Shown here: one piece after another, positions 1 through 9,563 of the stretch | Layout of the letters: each line of letters starts with the position of its first letter | Numbering within the stretch: position 1 is the stretch's first letter | Origin: Psychrosphaera sp. | Lineage (GTDB): Bacteria; Pseudomonadota; Gammaproteobacteria; Enterobacterales; Alteromonadaceae | Length of the DNA stretch: 20,902 nt | Reading direction: 5' to 3' | NCBI GenBank assembly: GCA_028098005.1 | Contig: JAOHFM010000025.1 | Span: 1-20,902 of the forward strand | Program-made: the position numbers and the translations under genes | The notes under the pieces: generated by a model | The model's input: the letters and a program-made list of their open reading frames with translations, nothing else | Told to the model about the DNA's origin: nothing | Database searches by the model: none

Positions 1-130
1 TTTGACCTACTTCTGGTAATTCATAAAAGCTGGTAAGGGGAAGTTGTACTTCATAACCCACGCCATTTACATCTATAAGTAAATCTGGGGCTTGTTTATC
101 AACAACAGTTCCTAAAAGTCGACCAATCAT
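1..130 (-). CDS. ruvA: Holliday junction branch migration protein RuvA (N-terminal part)
   Basis: This is the start of RuvA, the tetrameric protein that binds four-way DNA junctions and loads the RuvB motor during recombinational repair. The visible 43 residues begin [20 protein letters not shown] and continue [19 protein letters not shown], which matches the oligonucleotide-binding domain at the RuvA N-terminus very closely. The ATG lies at 128-130 and has only a weak ribosome site (GAAGTG) in front. The rest of the gene, and probably ruvB, lie beyond the left edge. The gene follows ruvC by 47 nt, and that gap carries a LexA-like box, so ruvA may have its own SOS-responsive promoter as in E. 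coli ruvAB. Identity is secure; the truncation is only due to the window. Confidence 0.95.
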   Translation of the reverse strand, partial: MIGRLLGTVVDKQAPDLLIDVNGVGYEVQLPLTSFYELPEVGQ

Positions 131-156
131 AATGTTTACACTTCAATTTATAATAA

Positions 157-172
157 CTGTAAATATACCCAG
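157..172 (-). promoter_or_regulatory. Putative LexA (SOS) box before ruvA
   Basis: On the minus strand the ruvC-ruvA gap reads CTGGGTATATTTACAG, which has the CTG-N10-CAG skeleton of a gammaproteobacterial LexA site with an AT-rich centre. Compared with the consensus TACTGTATATATATACAGTA, I count 15 of 20 positions matching by eye over the 20-mer. The right half (ACAG) is perfect; the left half has CTGG instead of CTGT. The E. coli ruvAB operon is known to be LexA-controlled while ruvC is not, and this position agrees with that. AT-rich -10-like elements (TATTAT, TATAAA) follow, but no convincing -35 was found. Confidence 0.6.
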
Positions 173-177
173 TTATT

Positions 178-702
178 TTATCTGCGTAAACGGCCACGGA
201 CAGTTTTTTTCGCAACACCCGCCATATTGATTAAACTTTGATTGGTATTACCATGGCAAATAGCAACAGCTAAACCATCGGCGGCATCCGCTTGAGGTTT
301 GCCAGATAACTTTAGGATTTGTTGAACCATATGCTGAACTTGAGATTTATCAGCGGCTCCGGTTCCCACTACTGCTTGTTTGATTTGTCGAGCTGAGTAT
401 TCAAACACAGGCAGTTCAGCTTGTGTTGCCGCAACGATAGCAGCACCTCGAGCTTGGCCTAGTTTTAATGCTGAGTCTGGGTTGTGAGCCAAAAAAACTT
501 GTTCAATGGCAAAGGTGGTAGGTTGATATTGTTGAATGATCTCAGCTAGTCCGTTAAAAATAGTATTTAGTTTAATAGAAAGATCGGCGTCAGGTGTGCG
601 GATGCAACCGCTACCTAAATAGGCAAACTTAGCACCTTGTTGCTGCACGATACCGTAACCGGTTATTCGTGAGCCAGGGTCTATACCAAGGATCACTGAC
701 AT
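178..702 (-). CDS. ruvC: Crossover junction endodeoxyribonuclease RuvC
   Basis: RuvC is the dimeric, metal-dependent resolvase that cuts Holliday junctions by symmetric nicking. The 174-residue product has the family's usual length. It starts [17 protein letters not shown], and the four acidic catalytic residues of the RNase-H-like fold are in place: D8, E67 (in AIEQVF), D139 and D142 (in ADAADGLA). The ATG is preceded by a good ribosome site (AAAGGAAAAATA). Its neighbours on the same strand are aspS upstream and ruvA downstream. In many gammaproteobacteria yebC sits just before ruvC; here it is absent and aspS is the direct neighbour. An intrinsic terminator ends only 14 nt before the start codon, so ruvC expression either depends on read-through from aspS or on a promoter I could not identify. 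Confidence 0.97.
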   Translation of the reverse strand: MSVILGIDPGSRITGYGIVQQQGAKFAYLGSGCIRTPDADLSIKLNTIFNGLAEIIQQYQPTTFAIEQVFLAHNPDSALKLGQARGAAIVAATQAELPVFEYSARQIKQAVVGTGAADKSQVQHMVQQILKLSGKPQADAADGLAVAICHGNTNQSLINMAGVAKKTVRGRLRR

Positions 703-716
703 TATTTTTCCTTTAT

Positions 717-747
717 AAAAAAATAGGCACTTACAAAGAAGTGCCTA
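717..747 (-). terminator. Intrinsic terminator after aspS, directly before ruvC
   Basis: A perfect 9-bp stem (TAGGCACTT / AAGTGCCTA, outer ends 724 and 747) with a 6-nt loop is followed, reading leftward on the minus strand, by seven U (717-723). This is a textbook rho-independent terminator for aspS. It ends next to the ruvC ribosome site, so it could also behave as an attenuator for ruvC. Confidence 0.85.
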
Positions 748-827
748 ATCTTTAATTTAACCAAGGTGTACTCAATTTATTAGATTAACCTAACAAATTG
801 TAGACACGTTTAAGCTAACTATATTAT

Positions 828-2603
828 TTATTCAGCGGCTGGCACGTCTTTGGCCACAACTTGAATACCTAAGTCTGCTAATTGCTCTTCGTTAGCAAAG
901 CCCGGTGCCGATGTTAATGGACAAGCCGCCGTTGACGTTTTAGGGAATGCCATAACGTCACGAATTGAGTCAGCGCCAACCATTAGCATAACCATACGGT
1001 CTAAACCAAATGCCAAACCAGCATGCGGTGGAGCACCATATTGTAAAGCGTCTAATAAGAAGCCAAATTTTTCTTTTGCTTCTTCATCGCTAATGCCTAG
1101 TAATTTAAATACTTCGGCTTGCATGTCTTGGTTGTGGATACGAACTGAACCGCCACCTAATTCACAACCATTAAGCACCATGTCGTAAGCGTCTGAAATA
1201 GCGTTAACTGGATTTGCAGCTAATTCTGCTGGCGTCATATTGCTTGGTGCAGTAAACGGGTGGTGAAGCGGTGTTAATGCGCCGCCTTCTAATTCCTCAA
1301 ACATTGGGAAGTCAACAACCCATAACGGCGCCCATTTATCTTCAACCAAACCAAAATCTTCGCCTAGCTTAAGTCTTAATGCACCTAACGCGTCTGTTAC
1401 CGTATTGTAAGTATCAGAACCGAATAATAAAATGTCACCATCTTTTGCGTTTGTACGCTCAAGAATTTGCGCTGCTACTTCTGCATTTAAGAATTTAACG
1501 ATTGGCGACTGCAAGCCATCAAGGCCAGCAGCTACGTCGTTTACTTTGATCCACGCCATACCTTTAGCGCCGTATTTACCAACAAATTCAGTATAGCCAT
1601 CAATGTTCTTACGAGTCATTGATGCACCACCTGGTACATTTATAACAGCAACACGACCTTTTTCATCGTTAGCAGGTCCGCTAAATACTTTAAAGTCTAC
1701 GTCTTTTAAAATATCGGCAACGTCCACTAATTCTAGTGGGTTACGTAAATCAGGTTTATCTGAACCAAAACGACGCATCGCTTCCGCATAAGTCATCGAC
1801 GGGAACTCGCCAAGATCAACAGATAGCAACTCGTTAAATACAGAACGAACCATTTTTTCAGTTAATGACATAACATCTTTACCAGACATAAACGTAGTTT
1901 CGATATCTATTTGAGTAAATTCTGGCTGACGGTCAGCACGTAAATCTTCGTCACGGAAACATTTAACAATTTGGTAATAACGGTCAAAACCAGCAACCAT
2001 CAACAATTGCTTAAACAACTGTGGCGATTGAGGAAGTGCAAAAAATTGACCTTTGTGCGTACGACTTGGTACTAAATAATCACGAGCACCTTCTGGTGTC
2101 GCTTTAGTTAGAATTGGTGTTTCGATATCTAAAAATGCATTGTCATCTAAGAAACGACGAACGGCACTTGTCACCTTTGAACGGAACTGAAGACGTTGGT
2201 TCATTACAGGACGACGTAGGTCTAAATAACGGTAACGTAAACGAGCTTCTTCAGAGTTTTCTTGGTTGAAGTCAAGCGGTAGTGGTGCAGATGCATTTAG
2301 AATAGTTAAGTCTTTAACGTATAACTCAACTTCACCTGTTGCCATGTCTTTATTAACTTGGCTGTCAGGGCGCGCACGTACGATACCAGTAATAGAAATA
2401 CAGAATTCATTTCTTAGCTTGTTGGCTGCATCAAAAATTACTGTTTCGTCTGGATCAATTACAGCTTGGACAACGCCTTCACGGTCGCGCATATCAATAA
2501 ATATTAGGCCGCCTAAGTCACGACGCTTATTAACCCAACCACATAAAGTAACTTCTTGATCAACTAAACTCTTGTTAAGTTGACCACAATAATGAGAACG
2601 CAT
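828..2603 (-). CDS. aspS: Aspartate--tRNA ligase (AspRS)
   Basis: AspRS is the class II synthetase that charges tRNA-Asp with aspartate in the cytoplasm. The order of parts is standard for the bacterial type: an N-terminal anticodon-binding OB fold ([23 protein letters not shown], about residues 20-45), then the catalytic core with motif 2 ([14 protein letters not shown], about 216-229), a bacterial GAD insertion, and motif 3 (GLAFGLDRM, about 529-537). I start it at the ATG at 2601-2603, giving MRSHYCGQL and 591 residues. This aligns with the E. coli start (MRTEYCGQL, 590 residues) and has AGG seven bases before it. The frame could extend ten codons further to an ATG at 2633 but that adds unconserved residues. 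A strong sigma-70 promoter lies at 2683-2710 and a terminator follows the gene. It is a single-gene unit or one with slight read-through into ruvC. Confidence 0.97.
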   Translation of the reverse strand: MRSHYCGQLNKSLVDQEVTLCGWVNKRRDLGGLIFIDMRDREGVVQAVIDPDETVIFDAANKLRNEFCISITGIVRARPDSQVNKDMATGEVELYVKDLTILNASAPLPLDFNQENSEEARLRYRYLDLRRPVMNQRLQFRSKVTSAVRRFLDDNAFLDIETPILTKATPEGARDYLVPSRTHKGQFFALPQSPQLFKQLLMVAGFDRYYQIVKCFRDEDLRADRQPEFTQIDIETTFMSGKDVMSLTEKMVRSVFNELLSVDLGEFPSMTYAEAMRRFGSDKPDLRNPLELVDVADILKDVDFKVFSGPANDEKGRVAVINVPGGASMTRKNIDGYTEFVGKYGAKGMAWIKVNDVAAGLDGLQSPIVKFLNAEVAAQILERTNAKDGDILLFGSDTYNTVTDALGALRLKLGEDFGLVEDKWAPLWVVDFPMFEELEGGALTPLHHPFTAPSNMTPAELAANPVNAISDAYDMVLNGCELGGGSVRIHNQDMQAEVFKLLGISDEEAKEKFGFLLDALQYGAPPHAGLAFGLDRMVMLMVGADSIRDVMAFPKTSTAACPLTSAPGFANEEQLADLGIQVVAKDVPAAE

Positions 2604-2682
2604 ATATAACCTATTGGAGTCTGAATTAAACATAGCCCTAGTAGAATTAGAGCAATATTAATATGAATAGAAATTGGCGATT

Positions 2683-2710
2683 ATTATAAGGATTTGAAAG
2701 GCAATGTCAC
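2683..2710 (-). promoter_or_regulatory. aspS: Sigma-70 promoter of aspS
   Basis: On the minus strand, GTGACA (2705-2710, 5 of 6 with TTGACA) is followed after 16 nt by a perfect TATAAT (2683-2688). Transcription would start near 2676, leaving a leader of about 70 nt before the aspS ATG at 2603. The -35 lies in the loop of the weak stem-loop at 2697-2727 that follows the cyclase gene, so end of one unit and start of the next overlap. Confidence 0.75.
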
Positions 2711-2727
2711 CGATTGAAACTGCCTTT
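2697..2727 (-). terminator. Weak stem-loop after the diguanylate cyclase gene
   Basis: A 7-bp stem AAAGGCA / TGCCTTT with a 17-nt loop lies just past the cyclase stop codon. Only three T end the stem and no U tract follows, so it is at best a weak terminator for the cyclase gene on the minus strand. It is nearly symmetrical on both strands. Confidence 0.35.
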
Positions 2728-2734
2728 ATGCAAA

Positions 2735-5698
2735 TTAACTAGATATAGAGTTAGTACCTGCAAACTGATAACTATTCTTTCCACTCGCTTTCACTGCGTA
2801 CATTGCATCATCTGCCGCTTTTATTAAGACAGTGGCATCATGTCCATTTTGAGGGAACTTCGCTATACCTATAGAAACACCAACGCTTACCGTTGCTCTT
2901 GATAAGACAAATGGGTCACTTAAATCAGCTATGATTTTTTCTGCTACTTTGGCGGCGTAGTTACCGTCGTTGAGGTTGGTTGCCAACATCACAAACTCGT
3001 CACCACCAAATCGTGCAACTGTATCGGAGTTCCGGCTTAGAGATAGCAGGCGCTCACTTATTTGAGTGAGTAGTTCATCACCCACATCATGACCAAAGGT
3101 ATCATTAACTTCTTTAAAGCCATCTAAATCTAAAAACAAAATAGCAATGTTTTTGTTATTTCTAGAATGATGGGACATAGCCTGTTTGAGTCTATCTATC
3201 AGCAAAGAACGGTTTGGCAATCCGGTCATTGGATCGTGCGAGGCTAAGTGTCTGAGCTTCTGCTCTGCTTTTTGGCGTAACAATATCTCACTCTTTAAGC
3301 GTCGATTCCAAATCAAAATAATAAGAATAATAATTGAAGCAATACCAACAAATATCGTTATATTTCTCCAATAAATTTCTGATTTTATTCCCGCAACAAC
3401 ATCAACTTTATTCCAACGTTTTAAAATGTTTTCAATGTCCTCTTTTGACATTGAATCCACCACCTTATTCATTATAGTAGCTTGAATAGGAAGTGTTTTT
3501 TTCACACCTATGTGTGCATTGTCACTTCCTAAGTCTTCGAACACATGAATTTTAAATTGATATAAAGAGTTGTCTTGAATGTACTGTGCAGAAACGGACA
3601 TCAAATCTAAAATGCCATCTATCACTCCGGCTTTAAGAAGGTCATGAGCTTCATCAAAGTCTTTTACCACTTGAATAATAATTTGAGGATGGTTGTCATG
3701 AATGTCTTTAATAATTTGATAGCCCTGAATAATGGCAAGGCGCTTTCCGTAAAACTTCTTAATGCTTGCAACGTTATCAATGGACTTGTGAGTAATCACT
3801 GACCAAGGCGTTCTCCAGTAGGCTGGAGTAAAATAAGCAAACACTTCCCGCTCTTCAGAGGCGGTGATATTGGCAACCATATCAACGTTGCCATCTTTAA
3901 AGTCTTGGTATAATAAGTCCCATGTTGGGTATGCTTTAAAGCTATAATTTTGGCCGGTTAACCGTTTGGCTAAATCAAACATGTCGCGGCTAATGCCAGC
4001 TGCTTCACCCTCTTCGTCAACAAATTCGTAAGGTTTCCAATCTTCAACTATCGCTACTGACATTTCAGGGTTATCTTCAAGCCAACCTTTTTCTTCTATA
4101 GATAAGTTAAACTCACTTTTATTAGTACCAAAATAACGGTGCTTGTAGTCCTGAATCCATCGATTCTCAATATCTACCAATTCTTGTTCTGATATTAAGT
4201 CAAAGCCGTCATTTATTCTTCTAATTAACGCTTTATCCTTTGAAGACACAAGAGAGTAAACTTTTGCTTCAAAATTAATATCTGGCACTTCATGAAAACG
4301 TTCTGCAATGTTATTTTCACTGAGCCTTGCTCTTGCCATTTGGGCAGCAACAACAAATCCCGCTATTCGCCCTTGAATTGAAGCGTTGATCGCTTCGTCT
4401 AAGTTATCAAAGTATTCAACATTTATTTCTGGATACCTAGATTCAAATTCATTTTGATAAGGCGAGTCTTTATACAAGCCAACGGCTCGGCCATTTAACT
4501 GCTCTAACGGTTGTTCAAAGTCATATTGGTCGTAAACAAACAGGTGCGCTTTGGTGGAATAAATGTGTTTTGCTCTTGGCAGGCCTGAGTTAATGGCCAT
4601 ACTTTCTGGGTAACCAATATGTACATTAGTCGCCCCTTCTTTTAGGGCTTCCATGGACAACTCAGCAGTACTAGGTACAAATTTAATTTTAGTTTTTGTT
4701 TTGTTAGACCAAAGTTTCCAGAGATCAACGAACAACCCAACGGGTGTGCCGTCGGCATCGATACCCATAAATGGTTTGGCACCAACAGATAAGCTCAATA
4801 GTAAGGTGTCATCTTTTTGGCTACTGGCAAACCACTTGTCATAAAGCTGCTGGCGTTCTGCGTCTGAAATTTCTACAAACCCAGCATTTATGCGATTTAA
4901 TAATCTAATGTTTCCTTTTTGTACTGCCAATTGCGTTTTGACGCTACCAACGGTAATGCTTTTGTATGCTGGAAATAAATCATTAATACGAAGATAGTCT
5001 TCATATCTGTAGGTAAAAAAGTCATAAGATACAAAGGTCTTTATTTCGCTTTTGTAAATACCGACCAGTAGGTCTTCCCAAGTTTTGTAGGTTCGTATCG
5101 AAGTGTTAGGTTTTTTATCCAAAACAAACTGTTCTACATTAAACTCTGAAACTGCCCCCATAAGATAGGGATCGAGCTCTTCAAGCCCAGAAAACATCTG
5201 CAAATCTTTATGAACGTAGACTTTTATTGGTGCTGAATAAATTTCATGACCAAAGTCAAAATTATCAACCCGGAACTCGTTAACCGCGAGCGCAGAGTGG
5301 ACATCAGCCACACCATTTTTCACGTTTATTATAGTGTTTGCCCAATCTGATATAACAAACTCAATTTTCTGATTGTTCTTTTTTGCCCATAGTTCCCACA
5401 AATCAATTAAGTAACCGGTAGGCTTGCCCTTGTCAAAGTAACTAAATGGCACAGTTTCAGTGTCTATGGCGACTTTGATAACATCATATTCTGGTTGTTT
5501 TTGTGTCTTAAATTGAAGCGTTGCTTGGTTACTTGGAGTTGACGCTGCACCGGCACCGGCACCGGCACTAACAAAAACAAAAGCAGAGCTACTTGACGAA
5601 AGAATCAAGCTGCAGAAAATGGTAATTCGTAAGATACAGAATAGTAGCGACTTCATTGGTGATAGGAATCTTATTGAGTTATTATTATAATAGTCCAT
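2735..5698 (-). CDS. Membrane diguanylate cyclase with three periplasmic solute-binding (SBP_bac_3) domains
   Basis: The predicted enzyme joins two GTP into cyclic-di-GMP in response to a periplasmic signal. I start it at the ATG at 5696-5698, which has AAAGGG in front, giving 987 residues; the longer frame needs a TTG without a ribosome site. A signal peptide or anchor (KSLLFCILRITIFCSLIL, about 16-33) is followed by an Ala/Gly-rich linker. Then come three Venus-flytrap domains of the SBP_bac_3 type (about 73-290, 297-516, 535-765). The third most resembles the BvgS-type sensor (WLEDNPEMSVAIVEDWKPYEF). One membrane helix (about 780-798) and a short linker lead to a GGDEF domain (about 820-980). 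The active-site motif RFGGDEF is intact (GGDEF at 898-902), and RNSD (889-892) is a proper inhibitory I-site. There is no EAL, PAS or HAMP domain. It is a solo gene, divergent from cmoA. The ligand cannot be read from the sequence; amino acids are usual for this fold. Confidence 0.88.
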   Translation of the reverse strand: MDYYNNNSIRFLSPMKSLLFCILRITIFCSLILSSSSSAFVFVSAGAGAGAASTPSNQATLQFKTQKQPEYDVIKVAIDTETVPFSYFDKGKPTGYLIDLWELWAKKNNQKIEFVISDWANTIINVKNGVADVHSALAVNEFRVDNFDFGHEIYSAPIKVYVHKDLQMFSGLEELDPYLMGAVSEFNVEQFVLDKKPNTSIRTYKTWEDLLVGIYKSEIKTFVSYDFFTYRYEDYLRINDLFPAYKSITVGSVKTQLAVQKGNIRLLNRINAGFVEISDAERQQLYDKWFASSQKDDTLLLSLSVGAKPFMGIDADGTPVGLFVDLWKLWSNKTKTKIKFVPSTAELSMEALKEGATNVHIGYPESMAINSGLPRAKHIYSTKAHLFVYDQYDFEQPLEQLNGRAVGLYKDSPYQNEFESRYPEINVEYFDNLDEAINASIQGRIAGFVVAAQMARARLSENNIAERFHEVPDINFEAKVYSLVSSKDKALIRRINDGFDLISEQELVDIENRWIQDYKHRYFGTNKSEFNLSIEEKGWLEDNPEMSVAIVEDWKPYEFVDEEGEAAGISRDMFDLAKRLTGQNYSFKAYPTWDLLYQDFKDGNVDMVANITASEEREVFAYFTPAYWRTPWSVITHKSIDNVASIKKFYGKRLAIIQGYQIIKDIHDNHPQIIIQVVKDFDEAHDLLKAGVIDGILDLMSVSAQYIQDNSLYQFKIHVFEDLGSDNAHIGVKKTLPIQATIMNKVVDSMSKEDIENILKRWNKVDVVAGIKSEIYWRNITIFVGIASIIILIILIWNRRLKSEILLRQKAEQKLRHLASHDPMTGLPNRSLLIDRLKQAMSHHSRNNKNIAILFLDLDGFKEVNDTFGHDVGDELLTQISERLLSLSRNSDTVARFGGDEFVMLATNLNDGNYAAKVAEKIIADLSDPFVLSRATVSVGVSIGIAKFPQNGHDATVLIKAADDAMYAVKASGKNSYQFAGTNSISS
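5547..5568 (-). repeat. Hexanucleotide tandem repeat in the cyclase linker
   Basis: The plus strand shows GCACCG repeated 3.7 times without mismatch. On the coding strand it encodes the Ala-Gly run (SAGAGAGAA) just after the signal peptide. Since the unit is six bases, gain or loss of copies would change linker length by two residues without breaking the frame. Confidence 0.8.
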
Positions 5699-5774
5699 TA
5701 ATGGTTCCCTTTTAACAAATTTTCGACAACAAACCAAGTTTATTTTTTATTCACAACATGCTTTCCCATAGTGT

Positions 5775-6540
<766 letters not shown>

Positions 6541-6569
6541 TGTGTAATTAAAAGTGAACCACAACTCGC

Positions 6570-7538
6570 ATGACTGATATTTTTAACAACTTCTACGCTC
6601 AAATTGCACAGAACAAGCTGTCTCATTGGTTAGAGTCTCTTCCAAAGCAGCTAAACGACTGGCATAGTTCAAACCTCCATGGCGAATATAAGCAATGGAT
6701 GAAAAACATTGATCTTCTTCCTCCTGTTGAACCCGAGACGTTAATTTTATCCACAAGTGTTTCAGTTGCCACAACTCAGTCTTTACCTCCCGGTTTTGAA
6801 AAGAAGACAACACATCATCTAATGCAGTTAAAGCCTTGGCGAAAAGGCCCTTATCACCTTCATGGCCTTCATGTTGACACCGAGTGGCGCTCAGACTTTA
6901 AGTGGGATCGCCTAGCACCTCATATTTCAGACTTGTCTGATCGTTATGTTTTAGATGTTGGTTGTGGCAGTGGTTACCATTTGTGGAGAATGAAAGGTGC
7001 CGGCGCTGAGTTTGTTGTTGGAATTGACCCTACCCAGTTATTTTTCGCTCAATTTATGGCGGTTCAGCACTTCATGCAAGAGCCTAGCGTTAACCTACTA
7101 CCTTTAGGAATTGATGATCTTCCACCATTAAAATCCTTCGATACGGTATTTTCCATGGGCGTGCTGTATCACAGAAAATCACCAATGGACTTTTTACAGC
7201 AACTGAAGGCCCAACTTGTTAAAGGTGGTGAGCTTATTCTTGAAACCTTAATTATTGACGGTGATGAGAATACAGTTTTAGTACCTGATGACCGTTACGC
7301 TAAAATGCGCAATGTTTGGTTTATTCCGAGCGCAAAAGCCTTAGAGGGTTGGCTTAAGAAAGTAGGTTTTAGTAATATTCGACTCGTTAACATAGACCAA
7401 ACGACGTTAGATGAGCAACGAAAAACCGATTGGATAGACACTGAGTCATTAGAGGATTTTTTAGATCCAAATGACCCCAATAAAACTATAGAGGGTTATC
7501 CCGCTCCTCTTCGCGCTATTTTTGTCGCGAACGCTTAA
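6570..7538 (+). CDS. cmoB: tRNA U34 carboxymethyltransferase CmoB
   Basis: CmoB transfers the carboxymethyl group of carboxy-SAM to 5-hydroxyuridine at position 34 of tRNA, giving cmo5U and allowing these tRNAs to read extra codons. The product has 322 residues, almost identical in length to E. coli CmoB (323). Visible family marks are the basic patch [12 protein letters not shown] (88-99), the Rossmann SAM loop [15 protein letters not shown] (127-141), GIDPTQLF (151-158) and the [11 protein letters not shown] segment. It lies 29 nt after cmoA and 9 nt before a LysR-type regulator, so the three genes are probably cotranscribed. No missing or altered key residues were seen. Confidence 0.96.
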   Translation: MTDIFNNFYAQIAQNKLSHWLESLPKQLNDWHSSNLHGEYKQWMKNIDLLPPVEPETLILSTSVSVATTQSLPPGFEKKTTHHLMQLKPWRKGPYHLHGLHVDTEWRSDFKWDRLAPHISDLSDRYVLDVGCGSGYHLWRMKGAGAEFVVGIDPTQLFFAQFMAVQHFMQEPSVNLLPLGIDDLPPLKSFDTVFSMGVLYHRKSPMDFLQQLKAQLVKGGELILETLIIDGDENTVLVPDDRYAKMRNVWFIPSAKALEGWLKKVGFSNIRLVNIDQTTLDEQRKTDWIDTESLEDFLDPNDPNKTIEGYPAPLRAIFVANA

Positions 7539-7547
7539 GGAAAACCA

Positions 7548-8438
7548 ATGCCTCTATACCGTCCCAAATCAACTATCGAACAATGGCGAATTTTACAAGC
7601 GGTAGTTGACTTCGGAGGGTATGCCCAAGCTGGCGAGGCATTAAACAAAAGCCAATCTAGTCTTAATCATGCAGTATCTAAACTGCAACACACGCTAGGT
7701 GTTCAACTGCTAGAAGTTAAAGGGCGAAAAGCTTATTTAACTAAAGAAGGCGAAGTTATGCTGCGCCGTTCACGTCTATTAACCCAAAATGTTGAAGAAC
7801 TAGAGCAACTCGCTGAGAATATGACGGCGGGTTGGGAACCAGAAATTACCATCGCCTGCGAAACCATTCACCCCAAAGAAAAACTATATTCCGCACTTGA
7901 AGAGTTTTACCCTCAAGCAAGAGGCACTCGAGTGAGAATTGCAGACGAAGTTCTGACCGGCACAAAAGAGCGAATTTTAGAGCATACAGCAGACCTAGTT
8001 GTTGTCGGTGGCACTATTCCTAAGGGTTACTCCGGTGAAACATTGGAAACGATTACTTTTGTTGCCTACTGCGGCTCAAACCATGCATTGGCTCAGCTAG
8101 ACAGTGTCGATATTGAAGAGTTAACTCACGAACTTCAAATTGTAATTAGCGACTCAAGCAAACACCCTGAAGAAAGTCAGGGTTGGTTAAAAGCGGAACA
8201 GCGATGGACAGTCAGTAATTTTTATCAAGCGATTGCCATATTAAAGCGCGGAACGGGCTTTTGTTGGATACCTAAACATTTAACCCATCAAGAAGTTCAA
8301 GATAGGAATATAGTTCCAGTAAAGCTCACTTCACTTAGTGAAAAAGCGGTAATGACACATTTAGTCACGCCAACGCCAAATCAACTTGGCCCTGGTGCGA
8401 CGCTACTGAAAAACTTAATTTTAAAGCAATACAATTAA
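7548..8438 (+). CDS. LysR-type transcriptional regulator
   Basis: This is a DNA-binding regulator of the LysR family, 296 residues as usual. The N-terminal winged helix-turn-helix is clear (about residues 10-66: EQWRILQAVVDFGGYAQAGE, then LNKSQSSLNHAVSKLQ and LGVQLLEVKGRKAYLTKEGE). The helical linker is followed by a periplasmic-binding-protein-like effector domain (about 92-290). It starts 9 nt after cmoB with a good ribosome site (AAGGA), so it probably belongs to the cmoAB transcript rather than being divergent from its target, as many LysR genes are. Its target and co-inducer cannot be told from the sequence. No terminator was seen between it and purM, though a promoter candidate for purM lies in the gap. 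Confidence 0.92.
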   Translation: MPLYRPKSTIEQWRILQAVVDFGGYAQAGEALNKSQSSLNHAVSKLQHTLGVQLLEVKGRKAYLTKEGEVMLRRSRLLTQNVEELEQLAENMTAGWEPEITIACETIHPKEKLYSALEEFYPQARGTRVRIADEVLTGTKERILEHTADLVVVGGTIPKGYSGETLETITFVAYCGSNHALAQLDSVDIEELTHELQIVISDSSKHPEESQGWLKAEQRWTVSNFYQAIAILKRGTGFCWIPKHLTHQEVQDRNIVPVKLTSLSEKAVMTHLVTPTPNQLGPGATLLKNLILKQYN

Positions 8439-8444
8439 TGACGG

Positions 8445-8473
8445 CTTACAAGTGAACCTATTTACGTTAAAAT
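8445..8473 (+). promoter_or_regulatory. purM: Candidate sigma-70 promoter of the purM operon
   Basis: CTTACA (8445-8450, 4 of 6) and TAAAAT (8468-8473, 5 of 6) are 17 nt apart, 37 nt ahead of the purM start. The likely start of transcription is near 8480. I could not find a PurR-type operator (ACGCAAACGTTTGCGT-like) next to it. Confidence 0.5.
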
Positions 8474-8510
8474 TTGAATCACGAGCCACAACCACCCCAC
8501 TTTTGAGGAT

Positions 8511-9560
8511 ATGACATTGAGCAACAATCAATCTTTAAGCTACAAAGACGCTGGTGTAGACATAGATGCAGGTAATGCCCTAGTAGAACGAATTAAAGGT
8601 GCTGTTAAACGCACTCGACGTCCAGAAGTTATGGGCGGACTAGGTGGATTTGGCGCATTATGCCAACTTCCAACTGGCTATAAAGAGCCGCTTTTAGTTG
8701 CAGGTACCGATGGTGTTGGCACAAAATTAAGGTTGGCCATTGATTTAAAAAAACACGATACCGTAGGTATTGACCTTGTTGCTATGTGCGTAAATGATCT
8801 TATTGTTCAAGGTGCAGAACCACTATTTTTCTTAGACTATTACGCTACCGGAAAACTTAACGTAGACGTTGCAGCTGACGTTGTTAGCGGCATTGCAGAT
8901 GGTTGTGAATTATCAGGCTGTTCATTAATTGGTGGTGAAACTGCTGAGATGCCAGGTATGTACGAAGGTGATGACTACGACATGGCTGGTTTTTGTGTTG
9001 GTGTTGTTGAAAAGTCTAAAGTTATTGATGGCACAAAAGTTAAAGACGGCGATCAACTTATTGCCCTTGGCTCTTCTGGCCCGCACTCAAACGGTTACTC
9101 ATTAGTGAGAAAAGTAATTGAAGTTTCAGGCGCCGACCTTACCGCAGACTTCCATGGCAAACCTTTAGCTGACCATTTAATGGCGCCTACTCAAATTTAT
9201 GTTAAGCCCGTATTGGAACTATTAAAGCAAGTTGATGTCCATGCTTTATCACATATAACTGGTGGTGGTTTCTGGGAAAATATTCCACGAGTACTTCCTG
9301 AAGCAACCAAAGCGGTTGTAAACGAGGCATCATGGCAGTGGCCTGAAGTATTTAACTGGTTACAAGAGAATGGCAATATTGAACGCCATGAAATGTATCG
9401 TACCTTTAACTGTGGCGTGGGCATGGTCATCGCCGTTGCTGCAGAGGATCTAGAACGTAGTTTAGCAATCCTTAAAGACGCTGGCGAAAATGCTTGGCAT
9501 ATTGGTGAAATCAAAGATGCAGACGCATCTGAAGAGCAAGTTGAAATTATTAAGGCTTAA
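8511..9560 (+). CDS. purM: Phosphoribosylformylglycinamidine cyclo-ligase (AIR synthetase) PurM
   Basis: PurM closes the imidazole ring in purine synthesis, using ATP to convert FGAM to AIR (step five). The product is 349 residues (E. coli 345) and is nearly collinear with it. Landmarks are [20 protein letters not shown] near the start, the loop [11 protein letters not shown] (about 40-50), [36 protein letters not shown] and [17 protein letters not shown]. The ATG at 8511 is preceded by TTGAGGAT, a good ribosome site. It is the first gene of a tight cluster: purN starts three nucleotides past its stop codon. Assignment is secure. Confidence 0.98.
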   Translation: MTLSNNQSLSYKDAGVDIDAGNALVERIKGAVKRTRRPEVMGGLGGFGALCQLPTGYKEPLLVAGTDGVGTKLRLAIDLKKHDTVGIDLVAMCVNDLIVQGAEPLFFLDYYATGKLNVDVAADVVSGIADGCELSGCSLIGGETAEMPGMYEGDDYDMAGFCVGVVEKSKVIDGTKVKDGDQLIALGSSGPHSNGYSLVRKVIEVSGADLTADFHGKPLADHLMAPTQIYVKPVLELLKQVDVHALSHITGGGFWENIPRVLPEATKAVVNEASWQWPEVFNWLQENGNIERHEMYRTFNCGVGMVIAVAAEDLERSLAILKDAGENAWHIGEIKDADASEEQVEIIKA

Positions 9561-9563
9561 TAA

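Noticed and set aside
8439..8510. PurR operator before purM
   Set aside because: No sequence near the ACGCAAACGTTTGCGT consensus is present; only AT-rich promoter-like DNA was seen.
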